A stretch of 64,000 bases of DNA. Source: Paralichthys olivaceus. Its lineage: Eukaryota; Chordata; Actinopteri; Pleuronectiformes; Paralichthyidae. The notes below the pieces were generated by a model. It was not told the DNA's origin, ran no database searches, and saw only the letters and a program-made list of their open reading frames with translations. Positions 1 to 58,190 of this stretch are shown here, in pieces. How positions within the stretch are numbered: the stretch's first letter is position 1; each line of letters begins with the position of its first letter. The stretch covers positions 6,323,001-6,387,000 of the forward strand of contig NC_091111.1 of NCBI RefSeq assembly GCF_024713975.1. The letters are read 5' to 3'. The position numbers were made by a program, and so were the translations under genes.

Positions 1-33
<33 letters not shown>

Positions 34-41
34 TGTGTGTG
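1..41. repeat. (GT)n microsatellite at window edge
   Basis: Fifteen uninterrupted GT units followed by imperfect GT repeats. The tract probably continues beyond the left edge of the window. Confidence 0.95.
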
Positions 42-2644
42 GTGTGAGTCATTCCTTTGGTTATAGTGCCGGTGGCCCAGGCCCTATGCCAGCACTCAGT
101 GGTTTCAGATCTGTTTACTTTTGTAAGCTGGCAGGAACATGAGATTTCCTCTGGGTGCACTGCGGCTGGTCAACCTGCAAACAGCACGACCCCTTAAAGT
201 CACCGCTCCCCTGTTAATGAGGGTAATGACCCCCCGCCCCACGGAAACGCAGGGGGGGGGTCACAGAAGTCATGAACCACATACTGTGTTATTGCCAAGA
301 AACCTGTGCACACAAACTCATGCACACACTTCAGCTGCTCCACCAACAGGACTTATATGGATGCCAGTGGATCTTAGGATCCTATGGATTATCTGGACTC
401 ACCTCATTCCTTGACACAGAGGAAGGCCTTGTTCTGAGACCAGCAACAGGAGCCACCTCGAAATGGAGCCTCCACCCATGAGAGAGAATTTAAGAAGAAA
501 GAATAACATTTAACAGGGAGTGATGTGCATATGATTTTTATATTTCTTCCTCAACAGGTGACACAAGTGGTTCACTGGTGATGAAATAGCAAGAATGACA
601 AAAATCCAATGACGGAAAACACGAAAGGAAAATGTTGCGTTTTCTTTGTCTCATGAGAAATAAATGAGCGGCCTATTTGTGGATGATTGAATTCAACCAC
701 TGGTATCCTTGGTAAGTGGTTTGTACATTTCCAAGAAAGAGACATGGAAGCAATATCTTAAGTTTATATTTTTTTACTTTCCCCCGATGAACATGAAGTC
801 AAAAAAGGAATCAATAAAATCATCCTAACTGGGAGATCATTGGCTTCTCTGAGTTTTCTTTTGACTAAAATTAAATTTCAGATAGTTTACATAAGCCAAT
901 CAAGTTTTCTTTTGGTTCTTAATTACATCTCAAGAAATCTATTTTTTTGAGACGACTAAAGAAAAGTTCTTAAATATGGATCAGGTTTATTTCTCGGGAG
1001 CTAAATTGAAGAAGTATGAGAAAATGGTTCAAATCTCATTGATCTTAAATTGAGCTCAGATGCGTTAAGGAGAAATAAGCAAAACAATGAAGAGATCATA
1101 ATTTGAATTTTCTTTTCAATGTTTTGAATTGTAACTAATTTATTAAAAACCAAAGAACATGGCAAGTCTCAAGTTTGACCTGATGAGGACACTCTATAGG
1201 AGAAAAAAAAGGGATACTGAAAGTTGCGTCAATGTATCCTAGGGAGGGCGTTAACGTCTCAGTTAAACTTCACTCAAAATCATGGCTGTCAACTTCATAA
1301 TTATTAATAAGACATCTAGATCTTCTTTCCTCTTTAAAGTGTTCTGTGCTTTGTAATATCCCAAACCAAGGACCAGCAAAAGTTTTTTTTTTATCAAGCC
1401 CCAACAATATTCAGCTCGAACATCCCGACACTGGACATGAATATCCTCAGAGGGGTTCTGAATAACTCACATTCTTTGGATTAACCAGACTCGACAAACT
1501 TTTGTTATACATGTCCAGTGGGAGTCGTAATTCTCTCCCCCCCTCCACCTCTCTGTTGATAATATAATCAAAAGAGCGGCCAACCCAATACCTTCTGGAC
1601 GTGAGGGCCCTGCAGATGCAGTCTTACTCGGGCGGCACAGGGCCAGCCATAACAACATCAAACGGCCCCTAGCCTCCAGCGTTTACACAGAGCAGAGACC
1701 CTGGACCAAAACTATGAGTGCACAATCTTTTTGAGATAAGAATGCAGACAAGCTCGGAGGTCACAGCAAACAATATGCACAGGTATGAGGTCGCCATGGT
1801 GACAGAGGCGGCTGGATTGTAGTAAACAAGCAGGGAGAAAGTGGATTTTGTTTTTGTGAGATCTTGTCTTGCAAGAATGATCGAAACCCAAACAGACGAG
1901 TCCTCATTTGACCGTGCATGTTCTGACACCGGGAAACAAAGCAATCAGAGTTGTGGTCATTTACTTTCATCGATTTTTCATTTCATGTCCCCCCCCCCCC
2001 CAATCCATCAACACCGGCCCCACAAGCAAATATACTCTCCTCCTGCAAATACTGTAACTGCAGCATTCTCATGTAACTGCTCTGATGTCCTGTGATTCAC
2101 TTTGAGTCCTTCTCCTCAAACTGCACAATCTAAGAGTGAAATTAATAAATGACAAATTTAAGGCCACGCTCTTGAATAAAAAACTGAGGGAGAAACACAA
2201 TCTGTCTTTTTTGTCCCCTGGCGAGCCTCCACAGAAAACGCTGAGACAGGAAAGTACTGACATAGAGCACCCCCTGCTGGTCTTCATGAGTAAACACACG
2301 GGACTCAATGTGGACGTCAGGCCAATTTGATATACAGTATGCATTGATCAGCCATTTATTTTGATTATTGAAGAATAACTTCATCGTTGATAGTCGACTG
2401 TCTCCCAATCAAAATCAAGAAACATTACAACTTGTTGGGATCTGCACTTCTCCATCATTTCCCCATCCCCCTGTGTGTGTCTCTCCCCCCGTCTGTGAGT
2501 GTGTGTGTGTCAGTCCAATCTGGTGCTGTCTCCGAGACGTCTTATCCTGCATTGTTTTTTGGCCTTTCGATGATATGAAGGCTGCTCATTTTTTGTGTCT
2601 CAGCTCCGCTCCCTGTGTGAGTCTGGTTTCTGTCCTGATTCATC

Positions 2645-2985
2645 ACCTGCCTGTCCACTCTCGCCCCAGTTTAGTGCTTGAGTCCAGTTCTTGTGTTTAA
2701 ACGTAACAAATGTCCCAAATGGAAACAGAAAAATAGATCTAATAGTCATATTTTAGAGGATGAGAGAGATAATTAAGCAATTTTTTGTTTACACTTCATG
2801 AAATTAATAATAGTTGCCAATTAATGTTTCTTTGTTTGACTAAATGATAAATATTACTTAATATTTTTGCTTATATTTAACTGCAAAATAAGAATTTAGT
2901 TTTTCATTTTGACCTTAAAAATTCAGTGTCTAGTTCAATGCTCTAACGATGCTCTACGTGCACAGACTGGAATGTAGACTTGTTT
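2645..2985 (+). pseudogene. relict segment of a lost cyp46a1 copy (intron 12, possibly exon 13)
   Basis: This segment aligns base by base, with small indels, to intron 12 of the intact cyp46a1 at about 7575-7895. Shared words include cagtttagtgcttg, tccagttcttgtgttta, aacgtaacaaat, agtcatattttaga, tgactaaatgata and actgcaaaataag, all in the same order and orientation. Just past the intron match, ctacgtg...actgg at about 2955-2975 may be a decayed start of exon 13. The simplest reading is a remnant of an upstream tandem copy that has lost its exons. Duplication of the intron segment alone is possible. The segment does not look like a dispersed repeat, but only a genome search can exclude that. 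Confidence 0.7.
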
Positions 2986-4258
2986 TTGTCTTTTGCGTAC
3001 GTTGTCCCCATCGAGTGTCTATTAACAGCTTTGTTTAACCATGTAAGAATAATCCTTTTGTGCGATGGTGCTCAGATTAGTGTTGTGTTCACTGCTTCCA
3101 GTTTCATGTCAGCCTCCAGAATGATTACCAGGTGAGTGTGTGGGCTTTTTTTGGTCGATCTGATAAAATGACAGCAGTGGCTAAATTAGCTAAAAATTAA
3201 AAAACAGATATTGATGAATATTTTTTCACAGAACTTTTTGCTATAAAGCTGCACAGTCTGCTTCATCTGGGGATCACTGACAGCAGCAGATTTTGTGCCC
3301 ACACACTGACTTTGTCGCAGCCTTTTTAGCCCCTTTTAGCACCGCAGAGTGAGTGTGATGATCAGCCAATATTTTTACACATCTGATTCACAATGTCCAT
3401 CTGCATCATGTAGCCTCTCACTTGTGTGTGCGAGGTTCTGAAATCCTGTGCTCCAGGAGATGAGTGCAATTGAATAAACTGAGAGAGGGCTTTTTTTAAG
3501 CTTCAGCAGCTGAGGTGAAAACAGGCGGGATCTGATGTGTGTGAAGCACATCAAGCTACGTACTTCCACGCTCCGCTTGGCGATATGGATCCTATTTTCA
3601 GTCATGGAGGTATTCCCTCGCCTCTCCTAGCTGAAAGTGATCGTTTGAGGGATGAACTCGGAGGTGGGAGGAAGCGCAGTTTGGTTCAAACTTTTAAAGC
3701 TGGGGGAAACTGTCACTCACGTCTGTGTCATGTTTCTGGTGAACCAGAGATTGAAGGTGCAGTGGGTGCATGACACATATCCACATCTTGTTCAGCCTCA
3801 TTAAAACAGGCTCAACAACCAACATGAATCTGACTGCTGAGAAAGTTCTTGCCAAACTGTCTGTGTCATCATTGAATGACGCTCTAGATACAACAGATAC
3901 GTGTAAAGATCTTTAGATAAGAGTGACATGGCCCCATTCTCACGATGTGTCAGTAAAAAAGTTCAAACTTGTTTGTAGGAGAACCTCCTGATGATTAGAA
4001 TTCAGGAGTAAGAATCTGGAGTGGAGGTGACCGGGCCTCAGACCTCAGGGCGCCAAACTCAACATCTTCACTTCTATCAGATGAGCAATCTTTAACTCTT
4101 TTTTCAATTTCACGGTTTCATATTATTTCATACGGTTCTAATTTGTGAGTGGTAAAATGTTGTTGTCTTAGAGCGGTGTGCAGCTGTGGTTTTGGAAAGA
4201 GATATTCAAACAGAGTTATTATCTCAGTGGAAACAGGAAAAACAAACACATGAAAAAG

Positions 4259-4264
4259 AAAAAA
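4259..4264 (-). terminator. RNA polymerase III terminator of the tRNA-Thr gene
   Basis: A run of six T on the minus strand begins 16 bases past the tRNA 3' end, where a Pol III terminator is expected. A second, five-base T run follows at 4253-4257. Confidence 0.8.
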
Positions 4265-4279
4265 GGAATTCACCACACG

Positions 4280-4352
4280 AGGCCCCAGCGAGGATCGAAC
4301 TCGCGACCCCTGGTTTACAAGACCAGTGCTCTAACCACTGAGCTATGGAGCC
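4280..4352 (-). tRNA. tRNA-Thr (anticodon TGT)
   Basis: The minus strand folds as a standard 73-base cloverleaf without intron. Acceptor arm GGCTCCA pairs with TGGGGCC, with T as discriminator base. The D arm contains AGCTCAGTGGTTAGAGC, the anticodon loop CTTGTAA carries TGT (4317-4319), and the T arm contains GTTCGATCC. Internal A box (TAGCTCAGTGG) and B box (GAGTTCGATCC) are both present and a T6 terminator follows. The sequence is very close to vertebrate tRNA-Thr(TGT) genes, so it is likely functional rather than SINE-derived. It lies divergently, 144 bases from the cyp46a1 start codon. Confidence 0.95.
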
Positions 4353-4496
4353 CGTTGAGTTGCATGGGAAACGGCTGAAATTTTTATATGAACACATAAC
4401 ACGTACATACTTCATGCTTGGCACACCCACGACCGACAGACCGAGATCTACACCTGACTGATCCCCGCCTCACCTCCGGGCTGCCTGGGCAGTAAG
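4353..4496. promoter_or_regulatory. divergent spacer between tRNA-Thr and cyp46a1 (cyp46a1 5' leader/promoter)
   Basis: Only 144 bases separate the tRNA 5' end (minus) from the cyp46a1 ATG (plus), so this interval must hold the tRNA upstream region and some of the cyp46a1 5' UTR unless an upstream non-coding exon exists. No TATA box is obvious close to the ATG. The start context is AGTAAGATGG, with G at +4. Confidence 0.5.
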
Positions 4497-9260
<4,764 letters not shown>

Positions 9261-9435
9261 CATAAGAGAGCAATGTAACAGTCTGTTTGCAGATATTAGG
9301 TTGCCGGGTTGCTCACTTGATATTTTTTAACTTTTGAATGCCTTTTGTTTTATTACTTTCTCTGTCTGTGCTCAGTTTGAAGTGCTTTAACATCTCAGTT
9401 CATATGTTGTTGTCCTGGTTTTTCATGGTCTTAAA
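9261..9435 (+). other. cyp46a1: cyp46a1 3' UTR (start)
   Basis: Non-coding DNA directly after the TAA stop. No canonical AATAAA is seen before the transposon at 9436. A variant ATTAAA sits at about 9562-9567 inside that element, so the true 3' end is unresolved. Confidence 0.45.
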
Positions 9436-9782
9436 TAGATCCTGACCGATATATTGGTTGACTGATAATATTGGCCAATAGGAGCCTTTCATAGACATAT
9501 CTATCAGTGTTTATGTCTGCGGACATGAAAAACCTTTATTTTACAGAATAAGTAATTCAGATTAAACAATGTGGAAAAGGTGTTCATACATATTTATGTT
9601 TTATCTACATTTTATGTAAACATGTTTATTATCTTAATTCGAGTTATATATATTTGGAAGAATTTAAGGTTTTCCTTTTATTTCAAAATATTTTTGATAA
9701 ACTTTAGGGTTAAAGGGTTTAATAACAACATCAATATATTAATATGAGAAATCTTAATAGAATCCATATCGGTCGGGCTCTA
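9436..9782. mobile_element. MITE-like DNA transposon with CGACCGATAT-type terminal inverted repeats
   Basis: The left end reads TAGATCCTGACCGATATATT. The reverse complement of the right end reads TAGAGCCCGACCGATATGGA, so about 16 of 20 terminal bases match as an inverted repeat. The 347-base interior has no coding capacity. I recognise the style from teleost genomes and suspect a hAT-related non-autonomous family, but no clean 8-base target duplication is visible. Confidence 0.7.
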
Positions 9783-10642
9783 TTTTGTAAAGGCTGTGTG
9801 GTGAGCATGCAGAGTACAGGTGCTCTGGCCATGTGTCTCGAGCCTGTCTGCTGAGCTCTCAAAGCACAGTCAATTCCTACTCACCTGCTGCTTTAAGAGC
9901 AGTGCTTACAAAGTGTGTACCATTGTCACTGCTGAGTGGTATTTTTTTATGGTATGTAGATTAAAAATGAGAAACATGAAAACTTTTGATGAACCATTAT
10001 CTGTTTTCTTCTACTAACATCCCTCCCTTTGAGATGTGTGTCATTGAAGCACAGAGAGGAAACATATGCAGACAGGGTTTGTTGTTAGGTCCAAATGTTT
10101 GAAATGTACCTGCTCTTTCATCCAGTTCTTCTCCTCTTCTGTCGTTTTACTCTGCAGCTCTTGCAGATCAGCTGTGGGTGTTGTGTGTGCCAGGAAGTGA
10201 AACAAGCTGAATGGTTAGGGGCTATTAAGCTGCAGCATTTACAGCTGCCTCCACGTTGGCGTTTCCTTCTAAAACAACATCTGTGTTGTGATTGTGAACT
10301 TACATGTACAAATAACTTGTTGTGGGGAGCAGCACGGCTTCCAGCAGCTGTTGGTAACGCACAAGAGCACTAGCTGTATGAAAGCGCATTTATTATTGAA
10401 AGATTCAGAGATTGGCCTTTTTCATCACTTTGTCCACATCCCAGCAAACTGGACAGTGTGACAGTGGCTAAACTTGACCTCAGTGAACCGTGGTTTGTTT
10501 GGACCAAATATAAAAATCTGGGTGCGACATATTTCAATATCTATTCTCCCATGAGATTATGGCAACATAGACCTATGTTTGATAATTCATAAATTGTTAG
10601 TAACAGATCATTTAATGGATTCATCCAAATAATCTATTGGGT

Positions 10643-10870
10643 ATCCATCCATTATCTATACTGCTTAAACCTTGAGGGTGGGGGGAGCCGATCTGAGCTA
10701 ACATTAGGTGAAAGGCAGGGTACACCCTGGACAGGTGTACCACAGGGTTAACAAACAAACACTTATATTTATTCGTAGGGTCCAATCAACCTGCATTTGT
10801 TTGGATGTACTAACATGGATGAACATACACACTCCACACGAGTCGACATTTAGACACAACCAATCAGATT
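10643..10870 (-). mobile_element. LINE L2-type 3' end fragment
   Basis: It begins with the ATCCATCCATTAT tail (reverse complement of the ATGG-rich 3' end). Then come degraded versions of the segments gtacaccctggacagg and, further on, catacacactccaca. This order is the usual teleost L2-type 3' end read on the minus strand. Confidence 0.7.
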
Positions 10871-12119
10871 CGCACGCAACCTAAAAGTAGATGATCAACC
10901 TTACTGTCATGAAACTTGAACTCTGTGGACGTGAGGTGCAGCTCTGGCTGCCGTGTCCTAAATGACCTGTCACTCCTCAGAGAGTTCTTTGGAAAACAGC
11001 CCAGCTACCCAATGTGTAACTTGCAGGAATAACTGTGGGCCCAAAGAATGAAAGGAACTTGAGTCAACAGAGAGGTGTTTGGCACCACCTGCACTCTCCT
11101 GTGTTCATGAAGTTTGACGTCTTCTGAATGATCTCTTATCACTTATTGTGGAAAACGCTGGTGTTTCCTACCACCAGTGGTTTCTTTGACATAGCAAGGA
11201 CCCAAACCCTCACATCAGACATGGATCAAACATGAAGACCTGAGCCTGTATTTCTGCAACCTGTGTGTGGTAATTGTACATCTGCTGTGCACCTCTTATC
11301 CTCCCTGGAATGCCAATTGCCCTTTCCCCATCATATTAATCCCTTACAGTTACTTCTCCAAAGGAGAAAGAGAGGGAAAAGGAGGGTATTACTCAGCTTA
11401 ATGCCCAATAACAACAACAATAATAATATAATGTAATTAAATAATGACGACAAGAGAGAAAAGGATATTAAAAAAGGTAAAGGGGAGTTAAATAATTGGA
11501 ATCATAAGCGAATAACGTAGGCAATTTTTTTTTTTAAATTTCTGTACAGTATTAGTTTTCTGCGTCCTCTCCCACCTCTCATCAACCTCACTCGGGTCTA
11601 TACCACTGTGCGTCATACTGTTAATCTGGTCTTAGTGAACCACGGACCGTGTGGCTTCCTCTGTTCTTGCTGCAGCGCATCTCTATTTATAGGTATCGGC
11701 CATGTGTCTGTGAGCTGCCACTCATATAAATACAATAATCAATCTGCCTCACATCATCTCTATCCCTGCTCCACTGGCGACTGAAGTGACAGCCAGTATG
11801 TCACTGCCAAACAAATGTTTCTGGACAACACGAGGGCAGAAGCAAAGTGTTTTGTTTAACTTCATATTTCACCCACATAACACAATAATTATCTACGCAC
11901 CATAGCTGTTGTTCCTCAGCGTACGTTCAGAAAGGCTGGATGCAGCCCTCCATAGAAAACCAGAAATGTTTGAAGCCGCAACTGATTTGTATCCTTCCAG
12001 TTAGTTCTAATCCATCATTTAGTTGTCATGCATCCAGCTATTAAAAACGTGTTTGTTGAGTTTGGACCAAGTTCCTTCAGCACTGTAATTCAAAAGGCAC
12101 AATGCAGGAACACAATGAG

Positions 12120-12350
12120 AAGTTTATAGCCAATAATCATACCCAGGGATTGTATAACAATTTCCCACAACATTTTAACTTTGGTGCAGGCCCATACAAT
12201 GTGGTTAAAATAACCTTTCTCCTGCTTGCAAAACCAACAAAGATCTGAATCTGATAAACCCATCCTGTACAAACAGGGGGAAAATATGTCCTGTGCACAA
12301 TAATACAATTGATTATTTTGTTCTTCGCTGATTTGGATGCTTTGTGAGCG
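12120..12350 (-). mobile_element. LINE reverse-transcriptase C-terminal fragment (L1/Tx1-like), decayed
   Basis: A minus-strand frame contains YRMGLSDSDLCWFCKQEKG followed by FNHIVWACTKVKMLWE. This matches the Cys-rich zinc-binding end (C-x2-C...H...W.C) found after the reverse transcriptase of teleost L1/Tx1-type LINEs. The flanking sequence shifts frame and no reverse transcriptase core remains, so the element is dead. Confidence 0.6.
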
Positions 12351-13756
12351 GTTTTCCAGACATGGCTCCAAGGTGAAAGAGTCAGTCTGCGACATTCAGT
12401 AGAAACAAATAACTCTGTATCCCTCACGTTCCTGTTTCTGCTCACGTGTCTCAGGCTCAGTTTGAGGTTTGGAATCAGCTCTTTCTCCATAATAACCGCT
12501 TCTGTCACTCTGACAAGAAATACAGTTGACTGCCCTATGACTGACTGATCTTTTACAGCATTGTGTGACAGCATTTGACAATGAGCCTGTCCTGACTGCT
12601 CTCTACGTTGTTTTAAATTAACCGTAGCTTTTTTCAATAGACATATCTGCTGCAGTGGTGTGTATATGTGAGTTTCTGTCCTGGATCCTGACTCATACCT
12701 GGCTCAGGGGTCAGTCAGTCACACTTGACTTGTTTTGGACAGTCATTAGCCCAATGTCATTTGCCCTGCAGTTGAAACACCCACTGCTCGTCCCTGACCC
12801 TCCTCTGCCTCTGCCGCTCCCTCAGACTATTCCCCCGTCATGCGCTTGTCCAAAATGTTGTCATTGAGCCATTTGATGTCCATCTGCACTTTTCTCGTTC
12901 TTTCTTTGGTGTCTTTCCAGAATTGACCTCTCTGCATGGATTTCATGACGTTCCACGTTTTGCAGTGCCACAGCGGACATGGTGCTCCCTGTGTAATCTG
13001 AGTGAATCTGTCTGAGAAGTGATTTCCCATGGAGATATGTTAATCTGTCCATGTCCTTTTACTCTGGACTGGCCACAGTGGATGTCATGTACTTGTCTGC
13101 CGAAAGTCTTTCTCAAATCCAGTTGTGTCATGAAATTTGCTCTGATTCAGAATTAAATCTTCATCTCAGACTCTGAAGGCTCCCCATCTTACCAGGGAAG
13201 GATCCAAACATAAATACAAACAATACTGACAATAAATATGACAATTTATCAGGAAGTTTTAAGCTTTTTTGAAGAACACATTGTGCTTAAACAAGGAATT
13301 CTTTTCAAAATATATTCAATGATATGTGGCTTTGCTCAGGGCTATAGAGCTAGCAGTAAAGAAGTAATGACTTAAATGTACACCTTACTATATCAGGGAT
13401 TGTTCATGAATCTTGGACATATGATTGGCTCCTCTGTAGAGTGAGCCCCTTTATGGCCACTGATTTAGCAATCCTAGATGTATAACTTAGGTATCTCCCT
13501 CGCATTCGAGTCTATATCCACCCCAACACAAAGGGTGGTGATGTCAGTGGAAGTGTTGGGAAGCCTGGAGGAGCAGTAGGTGTTAGGTGTGGTGCAGGAG
13601 GTCTGTTCTGGAGGATCCGTCTGCAGCTGCACTCTGACACATAGAGCACAGTCATGCTCCAAAACAGCCTCATATACCTACTGATTAAATACACTCTAGT
13701 AATATACTTAACATTTATACTCTAACTGTCTTTCCAGTACAGTGAAATCACATTCA

Positions 13757-13905
13757 AATGCAACATGGAGGCTAAAGTGGTATTGGCCATTGTGGACACT
13801 AGCACACCTCCTAAATCAGAAAGAGGAGTGGAGCCTCCTGTCGTTGTGGGGCCTTACTGACAGTGTACACAGGAGGGCGCTGTAACCCTGCAAAGAAATC
13901 TCAAA
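13757..13905 (+). pseudogene. relict last exon of a second cyp46a1 copy
   Basis: From 13765 the sequence reads ATGGAGGCTAAAGTGG, then (T/G)TGGCCA, GTGGACACT(A/G)GCACAC and GGAGTGG, matching the last cyp46a1 exon at 9096-9260 in order and orientation. Relative to that exon, 51 bases (9121-9171) are missing in frame, and the reading ends early at a TGA (13858-13860). Similarity appears to run into the 3' UTR (gagggcgctgtaaccctg versus gagagcaatgtaacagtctg). No upstream P450 exons are found nearby and no intron precedes it in recognisable form. It is a remnant of a downstream tandem duplicate and not expressed as an enzyme. Confidence 0.85.
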
Positions 13906-14339
13906 AGCGCTTGTTAAACTGAAACTGAAAGATTGTTACTTTAAGCTGGTTCAGGTTTCGAGTTGAATCTAGTAACTGGAACAATAACTTACACAGGCCT
14001 TTAATAAAGAGGGATTTAAATGTAATCCGTGTCTTGTGCTTTATGTAAGTCATAAACACACACATACACACAGATATACAACTTCACAAATAACACACAT
14101 ATATATAAGACAAATAAGTATAATCAAAAATAAAAGTTTAATGATATTTATTTGTAAAGTTGTACACTTGTGTACACACAGATTTGCATAGATATGGTTA
14201 TTAGGACATTGCAGTTGGTGTGTGTGAGTGTATTTATATGATTTTCTACACATAGTGTCCTAAGCCACAGTTTTGATTGATTTAATAGATCAACATAATT
14301 TCCTGTGTTGAACTTGTGTGACTGTTGCTTTAAGAAGGC

Positions 14340-57038
<42,699 letters not shown>

Positions 57039-57588
57039 CACGGCAGCCGGCGAGAGATGGAGGGGGAAAGAGAAAGAGAGAGATGGGGATCTACAGTACC
57101 TGCACTCACCTGAAAACACCTCTTACTACCAGGACCCATAATGCCGTGCTCCCCACTGCCTACAGCGCTCCTTCAACAAGACGGGCCAAGATAGACACAT
57201 AAACGGACCTGTTAGTCACATGTTATTCACATGTACTTTACATGTTTTTAATCTCTCAGAGCTTACGTTAACAACTGGCAGCTAGTTTCACTGATTCGCC
57301 ACTTTTCTTTGTCGCTTTCCGAGGCTTCCCAGCTGCACGACGGTCACTCCTGTAAAACCGCTCCAGACTCACACACACCACTTGTAGTCCTTCACAGCAA
57401 AAGCTACGCTACATAAAGCTAGCGTCTTGACACGGTTTCAAGCACAGGACTCATTCGGCCGCGGGGGGGGGGGGCGGAGTGTTCTCCTCACACGTTCGGG
57501 TGTGAAGGCAGCGTCGTGGCGGTATCTTCGGATAAGTTGTTATAGTACTGTACCTCCCATAGAGACCCTAGCTCCTGTCACATGTATC

Positions 57589-57608
57589 GCCCTCCCCCTA
57601 GTGGTCAA
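57589..57608 (-). promoter_or_regulatory. CTCF-like motif in the ccdc85c 3' UTR
   Basis: The minus strand reads GACCACTAGGGGGAGGGCG, close to the CTCF core CCACYAGRKGGC with one mismatch. It sits between the convergent genes ccdc85c and ccnk. Occupancy is unknown. Confidence 0.4.
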
Positions 57609-58110
57609 CGAGTGTAACTAGCATTAGCATTCTAAAGTGTTAACCAAGTGAAACCCACTGTGACCTAGCGCCTTTTTGCTCATGAGACTATGGATAATGA
57701 AGTCTAGAGATCACTGTTAACTTGTGTATATTATGTATAAAACCATGGCACTACTTCATTGTTATTGTTGATTTTACTTTCATCTGTTTTGTATTGTAGC
57801 GCAGCCATGTGATCAATAATCTAGTTTGAGAAAGCACACACAACCGGACCTTATACAGGGTTTGGGTTATTAACTTCAATTTTTTTATTATTAATATTCT
57901 CTTCCAGGTGAATCGCTATTATTCCTCCTTCTGTGTAACGTCCGAAAATGTATCAAGGCCATTTTGAATCAAACCATCCGTGAGTTTATTGGATCAAACA
58001 CTTTCTTACTTTGTGAAATTAACTAAAATTGTATGCTGTGTGCATGCTCGACAATCATTTTCTCAGGTTGGGAGGGCTACAGCTTTACCTTTGCCCATCT
58101 GTAACTGTGA

Positions 58111-58190
58111 GAGTGTGTGTTTGTGTGTGTGTTTGAGAGAGAGAGAGAGAGAGTGTGTGTGCGTGCGTGTGCGTGTGTGTGTGTGTGTGT
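58111..58190. repeat. compound (GT)n/(GA)n microsatellite
   Basis: GT repeat, then eight GA units, then GT/GC repeat, within the probable ccdc85c 3' UTR. Confidence 0.9.

Larger units (their letters stand above)
42..4279. other. upstream non-coding region
   Basis: No gene is recognised here. Open frames are short (at most 110 codons), overlap on both strands and match no protein family I know. The stretch holds a poly-C run near 1989-2001, a segment shared with cyp46a1 intron 12 (2645-2985, listed separately), and a 30-base segment at 3102-3131 bounded by good splice signals. Near 1790-1803 there is an RFX-like near-palindrome, GTCGCCATGGTGAC. Otherwise it is AT-rich and unremarkable. Confidence 0.6.
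9783..14339. other. intergenic region between cyp46a1 and ccdc85c
   Basis: About 4.5 kb without an intact gene. It contains an L2-type LINE tail (10643-10870), a LINE reverse-transcriptase fragment (about 12120-12350) and a decayed cyp46a1 last exon (13757-13905). From 14041 to 14255 there is AT-rich DNA with short CA/TA runs. The 166-codon frame at 12137-12637 (minus) partly runs out of frame over the LINE fragment and is not a gene. Confidence 0.6.

Noticed and set aside
1467..1661. 64-codon minus-strand open frame with a Trp/Cys-rich end
   Set aside because: No family recognised, no splice support, and competing frames in the same area.
12137..12637. 166-codon open frame on the minus strand
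   Set aside because: It overlaps a decayed LINE fragment in a different frame from the recognisable zinc-binding motif, with no splice or family support.
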